A stretch of DNA of 49,397 nucleotides from an uncultured Phascolarctobacterium sp. Its GTDB lineage: Bacteria > Bacillota > Negativicutes > Acidaminococcales > Acidaminococcaceae. This document shows, piece by piece, positions 1-7,748 of this stretch; position 1 is the first letter of the stretch, and the number at the start of each line of letters is the position of its first letter. Position numbers and translations under genes: made by a program. The DNA lies in the NCBI RefSeq assembly GCF_900770955.1, contig NZ_CAAGLX010000003.1, forward strand, positions 1 through 49,397. Direction: 5' to 3'. The notes under the pieces were generated by a model, which worked only from the letters and a program-made list of their open reading frames with translations, had not been told where the DNA came from and ran no database searches.

Positions 1-894
1 GACATTGATGGCTTCTCCAACAAACTGCGTTCCCGTATCTGGGTAAAAGGCCAAGTAAACGATGACTGGTCCTACACCGGTATGCTGGAAAACAACCAAG
101 ACTTCACCAACAATGCTGGCGATGAAGATACCAAATTCCAACGTGCTTATGTTGATGGTAAAATCGGTGGCTTAGCTGTTGAAGCTGGTCGTCTGCCTCT
201 GAACCTGGTTGCTGGTAACCTGTATGATACCCGTGCTGACGGCATCGTTGCTTCCTATGGCAAAGACGTTAAAGTAACCGGTTTCTATGCTAAACCGACC
301 AACCAAGGTAAAGCTCTGAACAGCGCTAAACTGGATCCTATGTATGATCTTAAAGCATCTGTTGAATTTGACAATGTATATGGTGCAAAAGTTGACGCTA
401 AATTCGGCGTTGTAGCTGCAACCGCTGGCTATACTGTATTCCAAGATGGCACTTTAACCACTGAAGGTAAATTCATGGGCGTTGATCAAAAAGACGTTAA
501 AGAATTGGATGACAACAAAATCTGGAATGTTGGCGTAGCATTTGACTTGGCTAAAGACCTGAACCTGTCCGCTAACTACATGAAATCCAGCGAAAAATAT
601 CTGACAAATGACGACGATGCAATCGTTGTTGGTCTGTCCTATGCTGGCGCTAAAGCTGCTAAAGAAGGCTCCTTCGGCATCTATGCTAACTACTATGACC
701 AAGCTCGTTCCACCGTTGTTGCTCACACCATGAACGGCGAATACGGCACTCATGGCTTCAAAGGCTACATGGTAGGCGCTAACTACACCTTCGCTAAGAA
801 CATCGTTGGTGCTGTTGAATACTATGATCTGGAAGACAAACTGGACAACTCCGACATGAAGACTCTGTGGAGCCAACTGGTATTCACTTTCTAA
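1..894 (+). CDS. Outer-membrane porin, 3' part (5' end outside window)
   Basis: The reading frame is open from base 1 to the TAA at 892-894, so this is the C-terminal ~297 residues of a longer protein; the ATG at 82 is internal. The sequence alternates short polar turns with amphipathic strands rich in Tyr, Val and Ala, and ends in a Phe (…LVFTF). This is the classic C-terminal signature of outer-membrane beta-barrels recognised by BamA. Negativicutes porins usually carry an N-terminal SLH domain that tethers the outer membrane to peptidoglycan; that part would lie upstream and is not visible. The likely role is a general diffusion channel. Codon choice is highly biased (GCT, GGT, AAA, CTG), which suggests strong expression. 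A strong terminator follows at 951. Confidence 0.8.
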   Translation, partial: DIDGFSNKLRSRIWVKGQVNDDWSYTGMLENNQDFTNNAGDEDTKFQRAYVDGKIGGLAVEAGRLPLNLVAGNLYDTRADGIVASYGKDVKVTGFYAKPTNQGKALNSAKLDPMYDLKASVEFDNVYGAKVDAKFGVVAATAGYTVFQDGTLTTEGKFMGVDQKDVKELDDNKIWNVGVAFDLAKDLNLSANYMKSSEKYLTNDDDAIVVGLSYAGAKAAKEGSFGIYANYYDQARSTVVAHTMNGEYGTHGFKGYMVGANYTFAKNIVGAVEYYDLEDKLDNSDMKTLWSQLVFTF

Positions 895-950
895 TCTGAC
901 TTCTAGTCAAGCCGCTGAAAAGCAAAAAATCGCATATACATAAATGAAAA

Positions 951-977
951 GAGGACGGTGCGCACCGTCCTCTTTTT
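951..977 (+). terminator. Porin terminator, copy 1 of a triplicated element
   Basis: An 11+11 palindrome (GAGGACGGTGC/GCACCGTCCTC) is followed by TTTTT. The 40 bases 940-979 recur exactly at 2671-2710, and the core recurs with one change at 1775-1801. Confidence 0.9.
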
Positions 978-1003
978 GCAGTTGCTTGAGGGAGAAATGT
1001 TTC

Positions 1004-1032
1004 TTGACAGATTAAAGACTTAGCTTTATACT
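1004..1032 (+). promoter_or_regulatory. Promoter of the type III antitoxin RNA
   Basis: TTGACA (1004-1009), 17-bp spacer, TATACT (1027-1032): a near-consensus housekeeping promoter. The predicted start is near 1039, just before the tandem repeats, as expected for an abundant antitoxin RNA. Confidence 0.75.
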
Positions 1033-1051
1033 ATAAATAAAGGCATAGTCC

Positions 1052-1143
1052 TGTTTGTTGCTGCTTGACATGCAACTAAAATATAGTCAAGTTCAAATGT
1101 TTGTTGCTGCTTGACATGCAACTAAAATATAGTCAAGTTCAAA
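1052..1143 (+). repeat. Two exact 46-bp tandem repeats
   Basis: Units 1052-1097 and 1098-1143 are identical; TGTT (1144-1147) begins a third. They form the body of the antitoxin RNA. Confidence 0.95.
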
Positions 1144-1148
1144 TGTTA

Positions 1149-1182
1149 AAGACTTCATTCGTATTGAGTGAAGTCTTTTTTT
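1149..1182 (+). terminator. Attenuating terminator between antitoxin RNA and toxin
   Basis: AAGACTTCA (1149-1157) pairs with TGAAGTCTT (1169-1177), followed by a T run. It ends 12 bp before the toxin start codon, the characteristic position in type III modules. Confidence 0.85.
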
Positions 1183-1193
1183 CGAGGTGTAAG

Positions 1194-1682
1194 ATGCTAA
1201 CTGGTCATTTTTATTACATACGAGATGAGTATTTCCGTGATTTTCAAGATGAAAAACTGATGTCTAATAAAGAAATTTCTCAAGGACAGGCTCATGACAG
1301 ACCATGTTTTTATGCGTTTGAAGACAAAAAAACAGGACTCTTTTGGCTTATCCCTATATCGTCACAAGTTGAAAAATATGAAGCTATTTACGATAAGAAA
1401 GTAGCCAAGTATAAACGATGTGATACGTTAGTCTTTGCGGAAGTTTTAGGTTATAAAAAGGTCTTCTTGTTGCAAAATATGTGTCCTATATCGCAGCAAT
1501 ATATTAAAAATGAATATTGTAATAAGGCTGGGGAAGCTGTAAAAGTAAAATTTTCTGTTGAGAAGGAAATTATTAAAAAAGCTAAACGGATATTAGCTAT
1601 GCATAGAAAAGGAATAGGTCTTATTTTTCCCGATGTCATTCACCTAGAAAAATTATTACTGCAAATTAAGGAAAATGTTTAA
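1194..1682 (+). CDS. ToxN/CptN-like endoribonuclease toxin (type III TA)
   Basis: A 162-residue protein starting at ATG 1194 behind a GAGGTG ribosome binding site. Upstream in-frame starts lie inside the antitoxin repeats and are rejected. The N-terminal FYYIRDEYF…LMSNKE and the central RPCFYAFEDKKTGLFWLIP region, followed by a 'KRCDTLVFAEVLGYKKVFLLQNM' type core, are typical of the ToxN/AbiQ/CptN fold (toxin endoribonucleases related to Kid/MazF). The enzyme would cut its own antitoxin precursor and, when free, cellular or phage mRNA; many homologues act as abortive phage defence. The tandem-repeat RNA and terminator immediately upstream are the main support. The codons are much more AT-rich than those of the housekeeping genes. 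Exact subfamily (CptN versus TenpN) is not settled. Confidence 0.75.
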   Translation: MLTGHFYYIRDEYFRDFQDEKLMSNKEISQGQAHDRPCFYAFEDKKTGLFWLIPISSQVEKYEAIYDKKVAKYKRCDTLVFAEVLGYKKVFLLQNMCPISQQYIKNEYCNKAGEAVKVKFSVEKEIIKKAKRILAMHRKGIGLIFPDVIHLEKLLLQIKENV

Positions 1683-1774
1683 TGAGCTGTATTGATCTAT
1701 ACCTGATAGTATTTCCTTGAAAAGCCTAAGGCGAATAAGTTACAGCGAAAGCATGAATAATTTTATTAAAGTAA

Positions 1775-1801
1775 GAGGACGGTGCGTACCGTCCTCTTTT
1801 T
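1775..1801 (+). terminator. Terminator, copy 2 of the triplicated element
   Basis: GAGGACGGTGCGTACCGTCCTC followed by TTTTT. It differs from copies 1 and 3 by one base in the loop. It terminates the type III TA module. Confidence 0.9.
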
Positions 1802-1819
1802 GCATGCGCAAGATAGCTT

Positions 1820-1848
1820 TTGACTTTTTTGCTGAAATACAGTACTAT
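1820..1848 (+). promoter_or_regulatory. Promoter of the zeta toxin-antitoxin operon
   Basis: TTGACT (1820-1825), 17-bp spacer, TACTAT (1843-1848), 37 bp upstream of the antitoxin start. Confidence 0.6.
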
Positions 1849-1885
1849 GTAAGTAGGATAGTGTGTTTAGAAAGGTTGGTGTCTT

Positions 1886-2098
1886 ATGAGTCAACAAAAA
1901 TATATTTCTGACGAGCAGGTTGTAAAACGTGCTAATTGTGCCGTAAAAATTGCATTAGAAAAGAAACGTGCCATGGATGTGCCTATTTTTACATATGATA
2001 GGGAAACGCAGAGTATTTGTGTGATTGGTAGTGATGGTAGCAAAACTCAGGTATGTGGGAGATATAATCATGGACGCTATAGCGAAAGAGTCAAATAA
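1886..2098 (+). CDS. Putative antitoxin of zeta-toxin module
   Basis: A 70-residue protein starting at ATG 1886 behind AGAAAGG. No domain is recognised with certainty. It is mostly helical and basic in its first half (KRANCAVKIALEKKRAMDVP), and the second half reads like a small beta hairpin (FTYDRETQSICVIGSDGS). Its 3' end overlaps the zeta-toxin start by 29 bp, so the two are translationally coupled. Small proteins in this position next to zeta/PezT-type kinases are normally the neutralising partner. It is not an obvious epsilon or PezA homologue (no helix-turn-helix seen). Function is inferred from position only. Confidence 0.6.
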   Translation: MSQQKYISDEQVVKRANCAVKIALEKKRAMDVPIFTYDRETQSICVIGSDGSKTQVCGRYNHGRYSERVK

Positions 2099-2678
2099 AA
2101 AGCCGGAGATAATTGTTTTTGCTGGACCAAACGGTTCCGGTAAGAGTACTTTTACAGATTTATTAAAACCACCTGTTGACTATATTAATGCTGATGAAAT
2201 CAAGAAAAATTTAAAATGCGATGATTTGACTGCAGCGCAAATTGCTGAAAAGCAGAGAGAGGATCACTTGAAAAATAGAGAGGACTTCTGTTTTGAAACA
2301 GTTATGTCTACACCTAGAAATTTAAATTTGTTGCAACGAGCTAAGGACGCAGGTTATTTTATACGTTGTTACTATATTTTAACTGTTGACCCTTTTATTA
2401 ATGTTTATCGAGTAAAATCTCGTGTCGCAGAAGGTGGTCATGATGTGCCGGTCGAGAAAATAATCGAACGCTATGATAAGGCTTTGGCTCAGGTTGGTGA
2501 TATTGTTTATGTTGCAGACGTTTGCCATATATACGACAACTCGACAGAGCATCCTTTTCGTATTTTCAAAAAACGCAAGAGTGAGGAATTTTTTGACGTT
2601 TGCGATGAGTGGCATCAGGAAGATATTAAGCTTTTAACTGGTAGCGAAAATATGCAGTATAAAAACTTAAATAAATGA
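2070..2678 (+). CDS. Zeta-family toxin kinase
   Basis: A 202-residue P-loop protein. Start is ATG 2070 behind GGGAG; the longer frame from 2025 lies inside the antitoxin. The Walker A motif GPNGSGKST is near residue 20, followed by INADEI, FETVMSTP and RVAEGGHDVP…IIERY. These are the ordered motifs of zeta toxins, which phosphorylate UDP-N-acetylglucosamine and poison peptidoglycan synthesis. The Asp of NADEI is the expected catalytic base, and the Arg residues of the RVAEGG segment the expected phosphate clamp. The partner antitoxin overlaps upstream. The gene ends inside the third copy of the repeated terminator element, so its last codons belong to the duplicated segment. Confidence 0.85.
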   Translation: MDAIAKESNKKPEIIVFAGPNGSGKSTFTDLLKPPVDYINADEIKKNLKCDDLTAAQIAEKQREDHLKNREDFCFETVMSTPRNLNLLQRAKDAGYFIRCYYILTVDPFINVYRVKSRVAEGGHDVPVEKIIERYDKALAQVGDIVYVADVCHIYDNSTEHPFRIFKKRKSEEFFDVCDEWHQEDIKLLTGSENMQYKNLNK

Positions 2679-2681
2679 AAA

Positions 2682-2708
2682 GAGGACGGTGCGCACCGTC
2701 CTCTTTTT
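2682..2708 (+). terminator. Terminator, copy 3 of the triplicated element
   Basis: Same palindrome and T run as 951-977. The exact 40-bp identity (2671-2710) begins inside the zeta stop region. Confidence 0.9.
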
Positions 2709-2710
2709 GC

Positions 2711-2806
2711 TACATTCCGATGTATAAAACCTCTCAAAAACACCAATTACATACATTGCAATGTATGTAGTTGGTAAAAATTGATGCTTTTCTACATCGC
2801 AATGTA
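2711..2806. repeat. Three 14-bp palindromes spaced exactly 41 bp apart
   Basis: TACATTCCGATGTA (2711-2724), TACATTGCAATGTA (2752-2765) and TACATCGCAATGTA (2793-2806) share the form TACAT-N4-ATGTA with start-to-start distances of 41 and 41 bp. The second is the centre of a 34-bp near-perfect inverted repeat (2742-2775). Units 2 and 3 also resemble each other between the palindromes, so this is a decayed tandem repeat or a phased operator array upstream of the esterase promoter. Confidence 0.7.
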
Positions 2807-2855
2807 TGAAGTTCTTGCAAAATCAATGCATGCTGTAATCAGTATGCTTTTTTTA

Positions 2856-2864
2856 TGATATAAT
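2856..2864 (+). promoter_or_regulatory. Extended -10 promoter for the esterase operon
   Basis: TGATATAAT is an extended -10 element (TGN before TATAAT). No good -35 box is present, so activation or repression through the upstream palindromes is plausible. Confidence 0.5.
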
Positions 2865-2899
2865 ATAAACTAGTATAGAATAACTTTGAGGTGAAGCTT

Positions 2900-3658
2900 G
2901 TGCAGATAATTGAAGGGGCAGAATCATTTCTGCTGGAGGGAAAAAACAATAAGGCAGTTTTGCTCTTGCATGGTTACACCGGTGCGCCGTCGGAAATGCG
3001 TCCGCTGGGTGATTATCTGCATGCGCTTGGCTATACTGTGAGCTGTGTGCGCCTTCCCGGCCACGGCACGAGCATCAAAGACTTGGAAGCAACCACCGCG
3101 ATGGATTGGTATGGTGCTGCCGAAGCGGCCTGCAAAGATCTGCTGGCGCGCTATGACAGTGTTTATGTGGCAGGCCTTTCCATGGGCGGACTGCTGGCCA
3201 TCAAGCTGGCAGCAAAGCTGCCGGTGAAGAAGGCTGCCTTTATTTCGGCACCTATTTTTGTGCAGGATAAGCGTGCGCCGCTGTTGGCGTTCTTGCGCTT
3301 TTTCATCCACTACCTGCCTAAGCATAAGAAGAATTATCAGGAGCTGCAGAAATATTGCATTTCCTATGCCAAAATGCCGACGAAGCCGTTGATGAGTCTT
3401 TTTAAGATGCTTAATGAATGCAAAAATAAGTTGCTGGCAGAAATCAAAATCCCCTGTCTGGTTTTGCAGTCCAAGACAGAGCACACTGTACAGCCGCGCA
3501 GTGCCGAATATATCTATAATAAATTAGCCGCAGCCTCTAGCAGAAGATTAGTCTGGTTTGAGCACAGCGGGCACATTCTGACGCTGGACTGCGAGCATGA
3601 GGCAGTTTTTAAGGCAATCGCCGATTTTTTTGCGGAAGAAAAGGATATTGAAGGGTAA
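2900..3658 (+). CDS. Alpha/beta hydrolase, Est30-like carboxylesterase
   Basis: About 252 residues. GTG 2900 is preferred over GTG 2891 because the GAGGTGA ribosome binding site (2888-2894) overlaps the latter. HGYTG near residue 25 forms the oxyanion hole, and GLSMGG near residue 93 is the nucleophile elbow with the catalytic Ser. The terminal His is in HSGHILTLD. At the position of the acid residue (usually Asp in a D-x-V context) the sequence reads SKTEHTVQPRSA, suggesting a Glu in place of Asp. Likely substrate: short or medium acyl esters in the cytoplasm (no signal peptide). In Gram-positives this gene type often sits directly before rnr and smpB, as here. Confidence 0.8.
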   Translation: MQIIEGAESFLLEGKNNKAVLLLHGYTGAPSEMRPLGDYLHALGYTVSCVRLPGHGTSIKDLEATTAMDWYGAAEAACKDLLARYDSVYVAGLSMGGLLAIKLAAKLPVKKAAFISAPIFVQDKRAPLLAFLRFFIHYLPKHKKNYQELQKYCISYAKMPTKPLMSLFKMLNECKNKLLAEIKIPCLVLQSKTEHTVQPRSAEYIYNKLAAASSRRLVWFEHSGHILTLDCEHEAVFKAIADFFAEEKDIEG

Positions 3659-3668
3659 ACGAAGAAAT

Positions 3669-4130
3669 ATGGATAAGTCACTGTTGAATAATAACGAATA
3701 CAGCTGGTGCTTTGCCTGTGGCAAGGATAATCCCAGCGGGTTACATATGCGTTTTGAAATTGACGACGACAAGTGCACAGCGTATTTTACGCCGCGGCGG
3801 GAGCACCAAAGCTATCCTGGTCGCATGCATGGCGGTTTGGTGGCAGTGCTGCTTGATGAGGTGACAGGCAATTATCTTTTTGCCAAGGAGGGCAAGCCTT
3901 CCTATACGGCGAAAATTGAAATCCGCTACCGTCAGCCGCTGGCAATCGGTGAGGAGGTTGTCTGCACCGGGCGTGAGCTGAAGCGCAAGGGGCGCATGGT
4001 TGAAATGCAGGGTACAATCTGCAAAAAGGATGGTACGCTGTTGGCGGAATGTCTGTCAAAGATGATGATTGTGGATGAAACGCCGCAACCGTCGCGTAAG
4101 CTCGCCGCAGGCGAGGGTGAAGAAGAATAG
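3669..4130 (+). CDS. PaaI-type hotdog thioesterase
   Basis: 153 residues from ATG 3669. The CFACGKDNPSGLHM start and the RMHGGLVAVLLDE helix are typical of the 4HBT/PaaI hotdog superfamily; the HGG…DE segment carries the usual catalytic acidic residue. Such enzymes hydrolyse acyl-CoA thioesters in the cytoplasm; the substrate cannot be told from sequence. It starts 10 bp after the esterase stop and ends 10 bp before rnr, so it is part of the same transcription unit. Confidence 0.8.
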   Translation: MDKSLLNNNEYSWCFACGKDNPSGLHMRFEIDDDKCTAYFTPRREHQSYPGRMHGGLVAVLLDEVTGNYLFAKEGKPSYTAKIEIRYRQPLAIGEEVVCTGRELKRKGRMVEMQGTICKKDGTLLAECLSKMMIVDETPQPSRKLAAGEGEEE

Positions 4131-4140
4131 AGGTAAAATT

Positions 4141-6504
4141 ATGCAGACGAAGGATATACGTGAAAAAATATTAAATTTTATGCGCGAAGAAAGCTATGCA
4201 CCGATGACCTCGGAGGAGCTGGTGGATGCGCTGGGGCATGATGTTAATCCCAATAAGTTTTGGGACGAGCTGCTGGCGCTGGAGCAGAACGGCGAGATTA
4301 TCAAAACACGCTTTGAAACATACGGCCTGCCGGAGAAAATGGGCCTGGTTGCAGGACGCTTTCAGCTGACGAGCAAGGGCTTCGGCTTTGTAATTCCGGA
4401 TAACAAGGGCGACAGACCGGACGTGTTCATTCCGCCGCGTGCTTTGCATGGTGCGATGAACAATGACCGTGTGCTGGCACGTGTGAACAATGCGGCGCAG
4501 GGTAAAAAGCCTGAGGGCGAAATCCTGCGTATCATCACGCATGCTAATAATAAGGTGGTAGGCGTTTTCCACCAGACCGGTGATTTCGCCTTTGTAACGC
4601 CTGACGATAAGCGCATCGGTCAGGATGTATATGTTATGCGCAAGCATTTTAACGGTGCGAAGGATGGTCAGAAGGTTGTAGTAGAAATTACCGAATGGCC
4701 GCAGGAGCACCGCAAGGCCGAGGGCAAGGTTACCGAGGTTTTGGGCAACATCGGTGATGTGGGTTTGGAAATTCTGTCGATTATCAAGCAGAATGATTTG
4801 CCGCTGACTTTTCCGGATGAGGTGCTGGAGGCTTCGCGCAAGGTGCCGAAGTCTATTAAAAAGGGCGAGCTAGCAGGCCGCCGTGATCTGCGTGAACGTA
4901 CTGTCGTAACCGTCGACGGCGAGGATGCCAAGGACTTGGACGATGCTGTTTACGTAGAGCAGATTAACGATAATGAATACCTGCTTGGCGTTTATATTGC
5001 GGATGTCAGCTATTATGTTACGGAAGACAGCGTGCTGGATAAGGAAGCAAGAGAGCGCGGCACAAGCGTTTATCTTGTCGACCGCGTACTGCCGATGCTG
5101 CCGGAGCGTCTGTCGAACGGTATCTGCAGCCTGAATGCCGGTGAGGACCGTTTGTCCATGGCCTGCGAGATGCATATCGACAAAATGGGCAAGGTGCTCA
5201 GCTACGAGATTTTCCCGGCGGTTATCAATGTACGTCACCGCCTGAGCTACAACATTGTGCGTGCAATTTTGGCAGGCGACAAGGAAATGTGCGACAAGTA
5301 TGAGGACATTCTGCCGATGATTGCCCGCATGGATATTCTGCGCCAGATTTTGCATGACAAGCGTGCGCGCCGTGGCGCAGTAGACTTTGATTTGCCAGAG
5401 CAGAAGGTTATTCTGGACGAAAAGCTGCACCCGATTGAGATCGTGCAGCGCATTCACGGCAATGCGGAGTCGATAATCGAGGAGTTCATGCTGGCAGCCA
5501 ACGAAACCGTTGCGCAGCATATGTTTAACCAGCACTGGCCGTTTATCTACCGCGTGCATGATATTCCGAACGAGGAAAAGATGCAGGAGTTCGCTAAGTT
5601 GTTGGCAAACTTTAATATTAAATTTATCCCTAAGGAAGAAACGGAGCCGAGGGATATTCAGCAGGCTGTGAAGGAAATCGCCGGCCGTCCGGAGGAACGC
5701 CTGGTAACTACGGTAGCGCTGCGCTCCATGAAGCAGGCAGTTTATCAGACGGACAACATCGGTCACTTTGGCCTGGCGGCGAAGTATTATACGCACTTTA
5801 CCTCGCCAATCCGCCGTTATCCCGACCTGATTGTGCATCGCCTGTTGCGCGCCTGGATGACAAAGCCTATTCTGAAGGAGGCAGATGCCGAAAAGCTGGG
5901 CGATAAGCTGGACGTTATTGCCGATCATTCCTCTATTCGCGAGCGTGCGGCAGCGGATGCGGAGCGTGCAACCGTTGACCTTAAGATGTGCGAATATATG
6001 GCAGACCATATCGGCGAAGAATTTGACGGCGTTATTTCCGGCGTGACGGCTTTCGGTATGTTCGTCGAGCTGGAGAACGGTGTTGAGGGCCTGGTGCATA
6101 TTTCTAGCCTGATGGATGATTACTACGAATATTACGAGGAGCGTTATGCCCTCGTCGGCACGCACAGCGGTCACACCTATCGCCTGGGCGATAAGGTGCG
6201 CATTGAGGTGCTGCAGGTAAATATCAGCGATGTAAGCATCGACTTCATCATGGCAGGGGAAAACGCAGGCGTGCGCGAGCACATCCGCCAGCAGCTGCTG
6301 ATGAAGCAGAAGCCGAGCAGCGGACGCAGCACGCAGAGCATCGCTCTGAGCGCGGAAACGCAGAAGAAAAAGCACAAGGGTGCGAAGAATAAAGAGGCCG
6401 GACGCCGCAGCGCCAAGCACGGCAAGCCTGCGCCGAAGAGCAGTTCTAAGGGCGGCAGCAAGTCCGGTAAAAAGAGCAGAAAAAAGAATAGGAAAAGCAG
6501 ATAA
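4141..6504 (+). CDS. rnr: Ribonuclease R
   Basis: 787 residues from ATG 4141 behind GAGGT; earlier in-frame codons overlap the thioesterase. Order of domains: N-terminal winged-helix (residues 1-70), cold-shock/OB domains (about 80-230), the RNB catalytic domain with DGEDAKDLDDAV near 260 supplying the metal-binding Asp residues, an S1 domain (about 625-710), and a Lys/Arg/Ser-rich tail. This 3'-5' exoribonuclease degrades structured RNA and, together with SmpB-tmRNA, non-stop mRNA. The order rnr-smpB-ssrA here is the well-known ribosome-rescue cluster. The basic tail in this family recruits SmpB-tmRNA and ribosomes. Confidence 0.97.
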   Translation: MQTKDIREKILNFMREESYAPMTSEELVDALGHDVNPNKFWDELLALEQNGEIIKTRFETYGLPEKMGLVAGRFQLTSKGFGFVIPDNKGDRPDVFIPPRALHGAMNNDRVLARVNNAAQGKKPEGEILRIITHANNKVVGVFHQTGDFAFVTPDDKRIGQDVYVMRKHFNGAKDGQKVVVEITEWPQEHRKAEGKVTEVLGNIGDVGLEILSIIKQNDLPLTFPDEVLEASRKVPKSIKKGELAGRRDLRERTVVTVDGEDAKDLDDAVYVEQINDNEYLLGVYIADVSYYVTEDSVLDKEARERGTSVYLVDRVLPMLPERLSNGICSLNAGEDRLSMACEMHIDKMGKVLSYEIFPAVINVRHRLSYNIVRAILAGDKEMCDKYEDILPMIARMDILRQILHDKRARRGAVDFDLPEQKVILDEKLHPIEIVQRIHGNAESIIEEFMLAANETVAQHMFNQHWPFIYRVHDIPNEEKMQEFAKLLANFNIKFIPKEETEPRDIQQAVKEIAGRPEERLVTTVALRSMKQAVYQTDNIGHFGLAAKYYTHFTSPIRRYPDLIVHRLLRAWMTKPILKEADAEKLGDKLDVIADHSSIRERAAADAERATVDLKMCEYMADHIGEEFDGVISGVTAFGMFVELENGVEGLVHISSLMDDYYEYYEERYALVGTHSGHTYRLGDKVRIEVLQVNISDVSIDFIMAGENAGVREHIRQQLLMKQKPSSGRSTQSIALSAETQKKKHKGAKNKEAGRRSAKHGKPAPKSSSKGGSKSGKKSRKKNRKSR

Positions 6505-6506
6505 TT

Positions 6507-6974
6507 ATGGCAGAACAAAAGATTAAAATTATAGCAGAAAATCGTAAGGCACGCCATGACTTTACCATTTACGAAACCTTTGAGGCAGGCATTGCGCTGA
6601 CCGGTACGGAGGTAAAGTCCCTGCGTGCAGGCAAGGCGAATATGAAGGACAGCTATGCGCAGGTAACGCGTCAGGCGGAGGTTTTTGTGTATAATCTGCA
6701 CATCAGTCCCTACGACCATGGCAACATCTTTAACCATGATCCGTTGCGCAGCCGCCGTCTTTTGCTGCACCGTGCGGAGATTAACAAGCTCATCGGCAAG
6801 GTGAAGGAAAAGGGCTATGCGCTTGTACCGCTCAAGCTGTACTTTAAGCATGGTCTGGTGAAGATGGAGCTGGCGCTGGCAGTAGGCAAGAAGCTGTATG
6901 ATAAGCGTCAGGACATGGCCAAGCGCGACGCGAAGCGCGAGATGGAGCGCGCACTGAAGGACAGGAATCGCTGA
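6507..6974 (+). CDS. smpB: tmRNA-binding protein SmpB
   Basis: 155 residues, starting 2 bp after the rnr stop. It contains AENRKARHDFTIYETFEAG, LTGTEVKSLRAGKANMKDSY and the C-terminal basic tail KKLYDKRQDMAKRDAKRE, which inserts in the mRNA channel of stalled ribosomes. It binds the tRNA-like domain of tmRNA, encoded 110 bp downstream. Confidence 0.97.
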   Translation: MAEQKIKIIAENRKARHDFTIYETFEAGIALTGTEVKSLRAGKANMKDSYAQVTRQAEVFVYNLHISPYDHGNIFNHDPLRSRRLLLHRAEINKLIGKVKEKGYALVPLKLYFKHGLVKMELALAVGKKLYDKRQDMAKRDAKREMERALKDRNR

Positions 6975-7012
6975 TAGACGGGTGAATTCACAAATTCTTC
7001 ATGCACAGTGAT

Positions 7013-7041
7013 TTGACTTTTTGACTAAAGCATAGTAAAAT
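7013..7041 (+). promoter_or_regulatory. ssrA promoter
   Basis: TTGACT (7013-7018), 17-bp spacer, TAAAAT (7036-7041); the transcript would need 5' trimming to 7085. Confidence 0.6.
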
Positions 7042-7084
7042 ATCATTGTAGCGTATCGGCTCTTTCACCGATATATTCCAATTT

Positions 7085-7434
7085 GGGGATGTACTGGTTT
7101 CGACGGGGGTAGGTGCGGTATGATAAGCGAGCCGTGGTTCCATCTGCACGATAATCGGTGGGCACGTTTAAATATAAACGCTGAACAAGAATACGCTTTA
7201 GCAGCTTAATCTGCTAACTGTCTCTGAGCCTCCTCCCGCGGGTGAGGAATGACAGTCAATAGTGGGATACCTTAAGGCTGATTCCTATAGGCTTTAAGGG
7301 AAACTCTTTAGGATAGCAATGTGAAGGCCCGTCGTCAGGCAATCGCAGCGTGAAACAAAGTATGACGTCTGCGCTCGGAGAAAGTTGTATGGCAATATTT
7401 TCGGACAGGGGTTCGACTCCCCTCATCTCCACCA
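7085..7434 (+). ncRNA. ssrA: Transfer-messenger RNA (tmRNA)
   Basis: The acceptor stem is GGGGATG (7085-7091) with CATCTCC (7424-7430), followed by an encoded ACCA. A T-arm (GGTTCGACTCC) precedes the 3' end. The tag reading frame begins at GCT 7180 in a TAAAC-GCT context and encodes AEQEYALAA followed by TAA (7207-7209), matching the usual degradation tag ending. The molecule rescues stalled ribosomes with SmpB; the tagged product goes to ClpXP-type proteases. Confidence 0.95.
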
Positions 7435-7475
7435 GAATTAGTCCAATCGTGACAGTTGATTGGTGGAATAAAAAG

Positions 7476-7513
7476 CAGAGGATAGTGTATGACAGCACTA
7501 TTCTCTGTTTTTG
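7476..7513 (+). terminator. ssrA terminator
   Basis: CAGAGGATAGTG pairs with CACTATTCTCTG (one G-U), followed by TTTTTG. Confidence 0.85.
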
Positions 7514-7649
7514 TTTGAACATGATTTTATATGCAGGAGTGTCGGGATAGAATAGATAATTTCCAATGCTGTTTATTATATACTGCAGTAGTCCTTTGTG
7601 CTATAATTCTATTATAGAAGTAACGTGAAATGCGAGGATGTTAAAGCAG

Positions 7650-7748
7650 ATGGGCAGATTTGTTAATCCTGATAAAAGCGCTTTTCAAAATGCGGTTAAC
7701 GGAGAAATATATATAGATAAGAGCAGATTGATAAATAAAACTTTTTAA
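7650..7748 (+). pseudogene. N-terminal fragment of an AAA-ATPase-like/PD-(D/E)XK family gene
   Basis: ATG 7650 opens a 32-codon frame reading GRFVNPDKSAFQNAVNGEIY and IDKSRLI before a stop. The pattern 'FxNPxxxxFxxAVNxEIYIDKSxLI' is the conserved start of the AAA-ATPase_like family (usually 500+ residues). Everything after the first ~30 residues is missing, so this is a remnant. Confidence 0.6.

Larger units (their letters stand above)
1039..1182 (+). ncRNA. Type III toxin-antitoxin RNA antitoxin (CptI/ToxI-like)
   Basis: This short transcribed region lies between a strong promoter and a partial terminator. It contains two exact 46-bp tandem units (1052-1097 and 1098-1143) plus the first four bases of a third. 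In type III systems such an RNA is cut by the cognate toxin into single units that fold as pseudoknots and inhibit it. The terminator before the toxin gene sets an excess of antitoxin RNA over toxin mRNA. Each unit contains the inverted pair CTTGAC/GTCAAG, separated by 16 bases. The two-repeat, ~45-nt format resembles the CptIN branch better than the ~36-nt, multi-repeat ToxIN branch. The assignment is inferred from architecture plus the downstream protein. Confidence 0.75.

Noticed and set aside
1717..1911. 64-codon plus-strand frame between the TA modules
   Set aside because: Runs through a terminator and the zeta promoter and has no binding site.
4870..6420. 516-codon open frame on the minus strand opposite rnr
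   Set aside because: Shadow of the RNase R gene: no binding site, low-complexity composition, and the plus frame carries all known motifs.
7256..7550. Short frames on both strands over and after the tmRNA 3' half
   Set aside because: They lie in the structured ssrA RNA and its terminator.
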